Origin: Pseudomonas sp.
GTDB lineage: Bacteria; Pseudomonadota; Gammaproteobacteria; Pseudomonadales; Pseudomonadaceae
Assembly (NCBI GenBank): GCA_022448005.1
Contig: JAKUTK010000012.1
Span: forward strand, 1 to 64,000
Direction of reading: 5' to 3'
DNA length: 64,000 bases
In this document: in pieces, positions 7,895 to 14,386 of the stretch
Numbering within the stretch: the first letter of the stretch is position 1
How the letters are laid out: every line of letters starts with the position of its first letter
Program-made: the position numbers and the translations under genes
Notes under the pieces: generated by a model
Seen by the model: the letters and a program-made list of their open reading frames with translations, nothing else
The model's database searches: none
Told to the model about the DNA's origin: nothing

Positions 7895-8682
7895 CAATGC
7901 ATGACCTCGCCGTGGCTGACCGACAGCGCCTGGCCGGTCAGCGCCGCGGCCAGCGGCGAGCCGAGAAACAGAAAGGTGCCGGACAGGTCCGCTGGGGTCA
8001 GCAATTCCGGAATGGCCTGGGCGGCTAGCACAGCGACCAGTTCTTCGGTCTCGCTGCGGCCGTTTTCCGCTGCCATGATGCGCAGCGAGCGCATCGCGGC
8101 ATCGGTGCCTATCCAGCCAGGGCAGACGGCATTGACGCGGATGCGCCGAGGCCCCAGTTCCCACGCCAAGGAGCGAGTCAGGCCGATCACTGCATGCTTG
8201 CTTGCCGCATAGGCGGAAAAGCCCGGCACGCCTTTCAAGCCCCAGATCGAAGCCTGGTTGATCACGCTGGCACCGGCCCGCAGGCGAGGCAGCAGCGCCC
8301 GGGTCAGGCGCTGCATGGACGACACGTTGTTATCCAGTAGCTGCGCCCAGCAAGCGTCGGCTTCGGCAGTGGGTTCGGTAATGGGTGTCTGGTACTCGAC
8401 ACCGGCATTGTTCACCAGCACCTCGACCGAGCGGTTGCGGCAGGCGAGGTCGTCAGCGAAGAGCTGCACCGCCCGCCAATCGCCGAGCTCAAGCGTGGTG
8501 GCATGCAGCGGGCCCGTCGGCTGCAGACTTTCGACCAGTTCGGCGAGGGCGTCCGGGTCGCGGTCTACCAGTTCCAGCGTGGCGCCGGCCTCGGCGTAGG
8601 TCTTGGCCAGCTGCCGACCAATGCCGCCAGCAGCCCCGGTGAGTACGACACAACGTCCGCGATAATCGAGTGCTTTATGCAT
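7894..8682 (-). CDS. Short-chain dehydrogenase/reductase (SDR)
   Basis: A 262-aa classical SDR with TGAAGGIG for cofactor binding, NNAGVEYQTP, and YAASKHA holding the catalytic Tyr and Lys. The start at 8682 (MHKALDY) lies one base after the stop of the desaturase-like gene, and the stop overlaps the next SDR. The two SDRs are only distantly alike, so they are not a recent duplication. Substrate unknown; the position directly after the di-iron enzyme suggests that it oxidises that enzyme's hydroxylated product. Confidence 0.92.
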   Translation of the reverse strand: MHKALDYRGRCVVLTGAAGGIGRQLAKTYAEAGATLELVDRDPDALAELVESLQPTGPLHATTLELGDWRAVQLFADDLACRNRSVEVLVNNAGVEYQTPITEPTAEADACWAQLLDNNVSSMQRLTRALLPRLRAGASVINQASIWGLKGVPGFSAYAASKHAVIGLTRSLAWELGPRRIRVNAVCPGWIGTDAAMRSLRIMAAENGRSETEELVAVLAAQAIPELLTPADLSGTFLFLGSPLAAALTGQALSVSHGEVMH

Positions 8683-8683
8683 T

Positions 8684-9706
8684 TCACACCGCCGTGAGGA
8701 AAGACACGCCAACTGCACCGTAGAAACCCTCTGCTTTTCGCGGGCCTTCACTGACTGCACCGTAGTCGTCATCCAGTACACGACGCAGGCGATAGCGGTG
8801 GAAGCTGCCAAGCAGGTCGCGCATCGGAATGACCTGGTTGTAGGCGCTGCCATACAGCTCGGCGTGCAGCGCGGGGAGGCGATACCAGGGCGCGACGGGT
8901 TTCTCGTGGTGGGCGTTGTGGTAGGGAAAGTTGAGCAGCAGCAGGTTGAGCGACGGCCAACGGGCGGACACCACGTTGCTGTAGGTATTGAGCTGTTCGT
9001 AGGCGCGGTCGCGTGGCTTGTCTTCGGGTACCTGGCCGTCTTCCAGCACGGCGAAGGCGTCGTAGGTGTGCTGGTAGGCGTCGGCAAAGCGCAGCACGGT
9101 GACCATCAGCAGCCATGCCACGGCATACAGCGCCAGGGCTTTGAGCGATAACCAACCAAGCAGGGCGAACAGCAGTGCCCGGATCAGCGTGACGCGAGCG
9201 ACTTTGCCGCGTCGGGCACGGTGCTTCTCGTTGGTGGTTACGAAGGGCAGCACGATTACGTAGAGGTGCATGATCAGCTCGACCGCTGGCACGTAGGCCC
9301 ACTCCAGCGCGATGACCAGCTTCTGGAACCAGACAGGGCGTGCCTTGAGAAAGGCCTTGCTGTCGAAGGTAATCACATCGGCACGGTCGACGTGGTGGCG
9401 CATGTGCTTTTTGCGCAGGTCCTGGAAATCGGCGTAGCAGCTGCCGGCCAGCCAGCTGCAGGCGTTGCCGGCCCACTGGTTGTGCTTGGGCACGCTGAAA
9501 ATGGTGCCGTGGGCGAACTCATGGATCAGGTAGGCAGCGATGATCATCGCGTGAGCGAGCAACAGCGTGCCCAAGGCATTGAGCCAGGCATTGGCCGGGA
9601 ACAGCAGTGCCAGCCCGGCGAGGTAGCCGAGCAGGGTGTAGGTCATGGCCAGACTGTTCGGCACGCGGCCATCGGCATATCGATAGAGCGGTTTGCGCGT
9701 TTGCAT
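8684..9706 (-). CDS. Membrane fatty-acid-desaturase-like di-iron oxygenase
   Basis: A 340-aa polytopic membrane protein of the FA_desaturase family. The three histidine boxes that hold the di-iron site are clear: HEFAH (62-66), HMRHH (101-105) and HNAHH (263-267), with an extra His at 213 in DAYQHTYD. Several hydrophobic helices fall before box 1 and around residues 130-155 and 175-205. Relatives include acyl-lipid desaturases and hydroxylases. A GGAG ribosome-binding site precedes the ATG at 9706. It is the second gene of a guanidine-I riboswitch operon that contains no lipid gene, so hydroxylation of a small guanidino substrate is proposed here; membrane-lipid modification is the conventional alternative. 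Confidence 0.88.
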   Translation of the reverse strand: MQTRKPLYRYADGRVPNSLAMTYTLLGYLAGLALLFPANAWLNALGTLLLAHAMIIAAYLIHEFAHGTIFSVPKHNQWAGNACSWLAGSCYADFQDLRKKHMRHHVDRADVITFDSKAFLKARPVWFQKLVIALEWAYVPAVELIMHLYVIVLPFVTTNEKHRARRGKVARVTLIRALLFALLGWLSLKALALYAVAWLLMVTVLRFADAYQHTYDAFAVLEDGQVPEDKPRDRAYEQLNTYSNVVSARWPSLNLLLLNFPYHNAHHEKPVAPWYRLPALHAELYGSAYNQVIPMRDLLGSFHRYRLRRVLDDDYGAVSEGPRKAEGFYGAVGVSFLTAV

Positions 9707-9748
9707 ATCGGTCTCCTACCGGGCGAGCGGTGGCTCGCCCGGCATGCA

Positions 9749-10756
9749 CTACTTGGCGAGCGTCTCGATGAACTGGGCGTCGTAGGTGTTGCTGAAGTCC
9801 GGCATGGCCGGGATCTGTCCGTTGTCGACCAGCAACTTGGCGATGATCGCGCCGCTGCCATGGAAGGAATGGGTGTCGTCACTGGGAGCAAAGCTCTTGC
9901 CCATTTCAGCGAGCGGAATGTTGTACGCGCCGGACATCTGCTCGGTGGCTTCCTCGGCGCTGACGCCCAGTACTTCACCGATGATCTCTGCCGACTCTTC
10001 AGGGTGCGCCTGCATATAGGCGAGGCCGTCGAGGTAGCCCTGGATCATCGCCTTGATGGCTTCCGGTTTCTTGGCGATTACCGCCTGGTCGAACACCAGC
10101 ACGTCGGTGATCAGGCCGGGCGCATCCTTGGAGGAATACACCACCTTGAACTTATCGCCGCTGCCCATGGAGAGGATCTGCGAAACGTTGGGTTCGTAGG
10201 TCACGCCGACCGGCAGATTGCCAGAGGCCATGGCGCCGGGAATGCCTTCGGGCGTCATGTTGACGGGATCGATGTCCTTCTCGGTCATGCCGTTCTGCTG
10301 CAGCGCATAGGCGAGCAGAAAGTCGGAAGGTGACAGCGGGTTGTAACCCACCTTCTTGCCTTTGAAATCGGCCACAGAGTTGATCGAAGCGTCGGCGACG
10401 ATGGCGTCACCACCGTTGGAAAAGTCGATGGGCATCACCACGCGGTGCTTGAGGCCCTTGGCGACCGAGGCCACCACCTGGTCATAGGTGAGCATGCCGC
10501 CGTCCAGAGAGCGGCCGAGCATGGCGGTGGGGATCAGCGCCGGGTCGTTGAAGAACTGCAGTTCGACGTCCAGGCCGTGGGGCTTGAACAGGTCTTTCTT
10601 GTCGGCGACGTAGAAGGGGCCATAACCGGCCCATACCACAGTGCCGATTTTCATCGTTTCCGCGGCTTGAGCCGCCAGCGGAGCAAATATCGTCGCGGCC
10701 GCCAGCGTGGCGCTAAGCAAGGTGTGGTGCAGCGAACGCAGCAGTGGTCCAGTCAT
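9749..10756 (-). CDS. ABC transporter substrate-binding protein (NitT/TauT, guanidine/urea-operon type)
   Basis: A 335-aa periplasmic binding protein with a Sec signal peptide ending near AAQAAETM, then a mature start KIGTVVWAGYGPFYVADKK typical of the NMT1/SsuA-like proteins found with urea-carboxylase operons. The start at 10756 (MTGPLLRS) has AGGAG upstream; an 11-residue longer frame exists but lacks one. It is the first gene after the guanidine-I riboswitch at 10801-10897. The second operon (20499-21314 permease, 19666-20502 ATPase) has no binding protein of its own, so this one may serve both permease pairs. Confidence 0.92.
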   Translation of the reverse strand: MTGPLLRSLHHTLLSATLAAATIFAPLAAQAAETMKIGTVVWAGYGPFYVADKKDLFKPHGLDVELQFFNDPALIPTAMLGRSLDGGMLTYDQVVASVAKGLKHRVVMPIDFSNGGDAIVADASINSVADFKGKKVGYNPLSPSDFLLAYALQQNGMTEKDIDPVNMTPEGIPGAMASGNLPVGVTYEPNVSQILSMGSGDKFKVVYSSKDAPGLITDVLVFDQAVIAKKPEAIKAMIQGYLDGLAYMQAHPEESAEIIGEVLGVSAEEATEQMSGAYNIPLAEMGKSFAPSDDTHSFHGSGAIIAKLLVDNGQIPAMPDFSNTYDAQFIETLAK

Positions 10757-10800
10757 GATGAAACTCCTACACAGTGGAAGAACCGGCACGGGATGACATC

Positions 10801-10897
10801 GCGTCCTCCCGGGCTTTTATCCCGCCGTGTAGTCCCAATCCGTGGGACCGGAGAACTCTCGGACCAGCGCTCATCTGCATGAGCCGGAACCCTAGTT
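10801..10897 (-). ncRNA. Guanidine-I (ykkC subtype 1) riboswitch
   Basis: On the minus strand the leader contains the hallmark pieces in order: CTAGGGTTCCGG (5' side), GGTCCGAGAG, then ACACGGCGGGATAAAAGCCC followed by GGGAGGA. This is the conserved core of the guanidine-sensing ykkC RNA. It ends about 45 bases before the binding-protein ATG. Known guanidine-I riboswitches turn expression on when guanidine binds. A second copy stands at 21435-21527. Confidence 0.93.
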
Positions 10898-10946
10898 CGC
10901 CTGTTGTGTTGCTCCTGTGTGCCGAGCGTCATGAGCGTGGTGGCGA

Positions 10947-10971
10947 CTCATCCCGTTCTATCTGGGATGAG
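10947..10971. promoter_or_regulatory. Inverted repeat over the -12 box and start-site region
   Basis: CTCATCCC (10947-10954) and GGGATGAG (10964-10971) form a perfect 8-bp inverted repeat with a 9-base spacer. It starts at the -12 element of the sigma-54-like promoter and runs past the expected transcription start. It could be an operator or a 5'-end hairpin of the leader RNA. Confidence 0.4.
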
Positions 10972-10987
10972 CAGGTTGCGTGCCATC
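10971..10987 (-). promoter_or_regulatory. Sigma-54-type promoter of the creatininase operon
   Basis: The minus strand reads ATGGCACGCAACCTGCTC: a perfect -24 TGGCAC, five bases, then CTGC at -12 (consensus TTGC, invariant GC kept). The predicted start near 10960 leaves a leader of about 60 bases before the riboswitch. Confidence 0.6.
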
Positions 10988-11072
10988 TTTATCTGGTGGA
11001 TTTTTGCTGAACGGATTCAATGAGTTGGCCGGCATATCTCGACCGACTGTCACGCTATGGCCGTAACCGGGC

Positions 11073-11109
11073 TGCGCTCAAATGGTGAGTTGTGCGCTGC
11101 AATGGTGCC
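11073..11109. promoter_or_regulatory. Two tandem NtrC-like enhancer sites
   Basis: TGCGCTCAAATGGTGAG (11073-11089) and TGCGCTGCAATGGTGCC (11093-11109) both resemble the NtrC consensus TGCACC-N5-GGTGCA. Their starts are exactly 20 bp apart, about two helical turns. They lie roughly 90-125 bp upstream of the sigma-54-like promoter at 10971-10987, a normal enhancer distance. Confidence 0.5.
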
Positions 11110-11223
11110 CCGTTGGTCGTACAGGGGAGGAGCGTGACGGACGTCATCAGAGGGAGGACGAGGTATCAACCGGGAGCGACGGGTGCCTCGTGGCGTTCTG
11201 CGGCGGTGTGCTGGGCTCAAGCA

Positions 11224-11258
11224 ATTGCTGGCATGACGTCCTGCGTCATGCCAGCAAT
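11224..11258. terminator. Perfect 15-bp inverted repeat, possible terminator of the aldo/keto reductase gene
   Basis: ATTGCTGGCATGACG (11224-11238), loop TCCTG, then its exact complement (11244-11258). It lies 19 bp past the aldo/keto reductase stop on the minus strand. There is no T-run on either side, so intrinsic termination is uncertain; it may also insulate the NtrC sites from upstream transcription. Confidence 0.45.
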
Positions 11259-11276
11259 CAATACTGGCGGTCGGCG

Positions 11277-12248
11277 TTACGCCGGCACCGGCACATCCTC
11301 AGGCAGCAGTTGCTTGTCCTTCAGTGCCCGCCAGAATGCGGACGGTATCTCGGCTTCGAACTGCTGCACATACTGCGCCGGACGCTTCGGGTTGCTGGTG
11401 CCGGGGATGGCTGACAGCACCGCTGGATGAGCCAGGCAGAATTGCAGCGCTGCGGCACGGATATCGACGCCGAACTCGCCGCACACGGCCTCGATCGCCT
11501 GGGTCTTATTGCGGATGGCTTCGGGTGCGTCGGCATAGTCGTAGTGCTCGCCGCCGGCCAGCACACCGGAGTTGAAGGGGCCACCGACGACAATCCCGAC
11601 CCCACGCTCCACGCACTGTGGGAATAATGTGTCCAGCGCTTCGCGGTGATCCAGAAGCGAGTAGCGCCCGGCTAGCAGGAATACGTCAGGGGCGGACTGC
11701 TCGAGCGCCATACGGCAGGGCTCGACCAGGTTCACGCCCAGGCCCCAGCCGCGAATCAGGCCTTCCTCGCGCATTTGCGTCAGGGCTTTCGCCGCGCCCT
11801 GCATAGCCTGCTGGAAGTACTCGGTCCACTGCGGGCCCCATTGGTCTTCAGACACGTCGTGAATAAACGCGACATCGATTCGATCGACGCCCATGCGCTC
11901 AAGACTGTCTTCAATGGAGCGGCGCGCGCCATCGGCGGAGTAGTCCACGACGCGCTTGTTGGGTAGCTCATCAACGAAAGGTTTGGCGTTTTCCGGTGCC
12001 GCTGCGGGCTGCAGCAGGCGGCCCACCTTGGTGCTCAGCACAAATTCGTCGCGCGGCTTGTGGCTCAGCAGGCGGCCGAAGCGCTGTTCGGCAAGGCCCG
12101 CGCCGTAATGCGGCGAGGTGTCGTAATAGCGGATGCCCGCTTCCCAGGCGGCCTTGAGCGTCGCGTCGGCGGTGGCTTCGTCGAGTGGCTGGAACATGTT
12201 GCCCAGCGGTGCGCCGCCAAAGCCGAGAGGTGGAAGGGTGATGCGCAT
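11277..12248 (-). CDS. Aldo/keto reductase (pyridoxal/aldose dehydrogenase-like)
   Basis: A 323-aa aldo/keto reductase with GFGGAPLGNMF at the N-terminus, the catalytic Asp/Tyr in DTSPHYGAGLAE, Lys in STKVGRLL, and His in FIHDVSEDQWG. It is in the subgroup that contains L-fucose/D-threo-aldose dehydrogenase and pyridoxal 4-dehydrogenase, which often work as oxidants. The start at 12248 has AGGAGG just upstream; the open frame continues upstream without a good site. It stands between the two guanidine operons on the same strand, about 200 bp after allophanate hydrolase. Whether it belongs to the pathway is not shown. Confidence 0.9.
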   Translation of the reverse strand: MRITLPPLGFGGAPLGNMFQPLDEATADATLKAAWEAGIRYYDTSPHYGAGLAEQRFGRLLSHKPRDEFVLSTKVGRLLQPAAAPENAKPFVDELPNKRVVDYSADGARRSIEDSLERMGVDRIDVAFIHDVSEDQWGPQWTEYFQQAMQGAAKALTQMREEGLIRGWGLGVNLVEPCRMALEQSAPDVFLLAGRYSLLDHREALDTLFPQCVERGVGIVVGGPFNSGVLAGGEHYDYADAPEAIRNKTQAIEAVCGEFGVDIRAAALQFCLAHPAVLSAIPGTSNPKRPAQYVQQFEAEIPSAFWRALKDKQLLPEDVPVPA

Positions 12249-12432
12249 GGAGCCTCCTCTGATGCAGATTGAGCCGAATGTTCGGCGTCGCTTTGCATCG
12301 GAGGACGTCCAGTAAGGGATGTTCCGGCGGGGACGAAAAGGAGTGGCGATATCAATCCAGCCCAACACCGAGCCACGTCGCAGCCAGGCCGAGCGGCAGC
12401 GGATGCGAGTGGCGGTGTTCGTAGAACCGGAT

Positions 12433-12447
12433 CATCCGGCCCGGATG
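12433..12447. terminator. Short hairpin after allophanate hydrolase
   Basis: CATCCGG, one base, CCGGATG lies just past the stop codon of the allophanate hydrolase gene on the minus strand. There is no clear T-run, so termination here is uncertain. Confidence 0.3.
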
Positions 12448-12451
12448 GCTG

Positions 12452-14254
12452 TTAGCGCTGACTCTTCATATACGCCCGCCAGCCACCGAATTCGGTGATG
12501 TCGACGGCGCCGTTCAAGCCATAGGGCTCGCAGATGAAGCCGGTTTCCCAGCGGCCGTCGGCCAGCTGCACTTTGCCCAGCCCCAACGGCGCGGGGATGC
12601 CGGTGAGAAAAGAGCCCAGTTCGCTGCTGGGAATTTCCCAGACTTCCACTTCGATGGCGGCTCCGTCATCGGCAACACGGACCATGCCGGGGCGGAACGG
12701 TGGGCCGCCAGCCAGCGCGTACAGCTTGTAGTTCGCTGAGCTGTAGGTGGCTTCCAGCAGCCGACCATTGCGCTGCTTGAGCTGCCAGTTCAGCGGCAGG
12801 CCGTCCAGATGCGCGCCGCAAACGACCACGCGGGCCCGGTCATTGCGCGCCGGATGTGTCGGCGCGGGTTTGGTGATGGTCTGGCCGCCGATCAACGGGA
12901 TTTTGGTGCCTCGCTGCAGTGCGTCGGCCAGGCTCAGCAGGTACTGGTCGGTGAACACGCGACCGAACAGGGTAACGCCCCACGGCAGGCCGTTCTGCAT
13001 TGTGCCGGCGGGCACCGCAACGGCGGCATAGTCGAGCATGTTCATGAAGTTGGTGTAATAGCCCAGATCCGAGTTGCGCTTGACCGGTTCGGCGTGCAGC
13101 TCGTCCAGGGTGACCGGTCGCGGGTAGGCAGGCGTGAGGATGCAGTCGACCTCCGACATGATCCGGTCGCAGATTGTCTTGAGCTGCTGCAGCCGATACT
13201 GCGCGCGGAACAGCTGAACCGCGGTGGTGCCGGGCGCCTTTTCCAAGACGGCCTTGATTACCGGCAGCACGGCGTCCGGCTGTAGTTCGATCAGCTCGCC
13301 AGCGACGCTGTAACGTTCTGCGACCCAGGGCCCCTCATACAGCAAGCGCGCTGCTTCAAGGAACGGAGCAAAATCGATCTCGACTGGCTCGCCCCCAAGG
13401 GCCTGTAGATGCTCGATGGTGGCAGCGAACAGCGCCGGGCTTTCCGGGCAGCCGAGAAACTCCAGCCCACTTGGCACGCCGAAACGGAAGGTAGCGATCT
13501 TGCCGAAGGCCGAACCGTCGTTCCATGCCGGGTTGGCGCGGCTGTATTCGTCACGCGGATCGAGCCTGGCGGTCAGGGCGAGAAGCTGGCTGGCTTCGAC
13601 TGCGGTCGCGGTGAAAAAGGTGACACAGTCAAGCGTATGGCACGCCGGCACGACGCCTGCGGTGGAGATCAGTCCCTTGCTGGCCTTGAGGCCGACCAGG
13701 TTGTTTAGCGCCGCCGGCACCCGACCGGAGCCGGCGGTGTCGGTGCCCAGCGCAAAGCTGCAGATGCCCAGCGCGACGGCCAGGGACGAGCCGGAACTGG
13801 AGCCGCCCGACGGGTAGGCCGGGTGCACGCTGTTACGGCATTCACCATAGGGCGAGCGGGTGCCGTTGAGGCCGGTGGCGAACTGGTCAAGGTTGGTCTT
13901 GCCCAGCGGGATCGCGCCAAGGGCAATCAGCTGCTCGACAACGGTGGCGCTGGTCTCGGGCGTGTAGGCAAAGGCCGGGCAGGCGGCTGTGGTGGGAATG
14001 CCGGCCAGATCAATATTGTCCTTGATGGCAAAGGGGATGCCGTATAGCGGCAGCTCGTCCGGGGATTTACTGTCCAAGGCGGCGAGGTAAGGCTCCAGTT
14101 CATCCTCTGTTAGCAGATGAATGAAGAGATTGAATTCGGCTTGCAGGGCGTTGGCTTGCTCGTGCACTGCAGCGATAAGGTTGCGCGGTGACAGCTGGGC
14201 GCCGGAGTAAGCCGTGCGCAGTGTGTCGAGGCGTAGATCGAAGTCGATGGTCAC
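12452..14254 (-). CDS. atzF: Allophanate hydrolase
   Basis: A 600-aa amidase-signature enzyme that hydrolyses allophanate to two ammonia and CO2, the last step of guanidine/urea carboxylase pathways. The Ser-Ser-Lys triad region is visible: Lys in AIKDNIDLAG, the Gly/Ser-rich PSGGSSSGSSLAVA, and the nucleophile loop GTDTAGSGRVPA. The C-terminal 150 residues (from about VVVCGAHLDGLPLN) form the extra domain typical of AtzF. The start MTIDFDL at 14254 follows the carboxylase stop after 132 bp that hold two hairpins. It is the final gene of the second riboswitch operon. Confidence 0.95.
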   Translation of the reverse strand: MTIDFDLRLDTLRTAYSGAQLSPRNLIAAVHEQANALQAEFNLFIHLLTEDELEPYLAALDSKSPDELPLYGIPFAIKDNIDLAGIPTTAACPAFAYTPETSATVVEQLIALGAIPLGKTNLDQFATGLNGTRSPYGECRNSVHPAYPSGGSSSGSSLAVALGICSFALGTDTAGSGRVPAALNNLVGLKASKGLISTAGVVPACHTLDCVTFFTATAVEASQLLALTARLDPRDEYSRANPAWNDGSAFGKIATFRFGVPSGLEFLGCPESPALFAATIEHLQALGGEPVEIDFAPFLEAARLLYEGPWVAERYSVAGELIELQPDAVLPVIKAVLEKAPGTTAVQLFRAQYRLQQLKTICDRIMSEVDCILTPAYPRPVTLDELHAEPVKRNSDLGYYTNFMNMLDYAAVAVPAGTMQNGLPWGVTLFGRVFTDQYLLSLADALQRGTKIPLIGGQTITKPAPTHPARNDRARVVVCGAHLDGLPLNWQLKQRNGRLLEATYSSANYKLYALAGGPPFRPGMVRVADDGAAIEVEVWEIPSSELGSFLTGIPAPLGLGKVQLADGRWETGFICEPYGLNGAVDITEFGGWRAYMKSQR

Positions 14255-14265
14255 GTTGTAGTCCT

Positions 14266-14357
14266 CGTAGGGTGGAAACTGGCAAAGCCTTTTCCACGCG
14301 TGATGTCTGAGATGGCCCGGTGGCCCGTTGGTGGATCGGTGAAACGCGATCCACCCT
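14266..14357. repeat. Two hairpins sharing GTAGGGTGGA-type ends, REP-like
   Basis: Between the carboxylase and allophanate hydrolase genes, GTGGAAA...TTTTCCAC (about 14271-14297) is followed by GGTGGATC...GATCCACC (about 14331-14355). The outer ends read CGTAGGGTGGA (14266) and TCCACCCTACG, inverted. This looks like a composite REP-type element placed between two cotranscribed genes, where it could affect mRNA stability or gene dosage. Confidence 0.5.
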
Positions 14358-14386
14358 ACGGTTATCTGTGCGTTGGTCCTGGGGCG

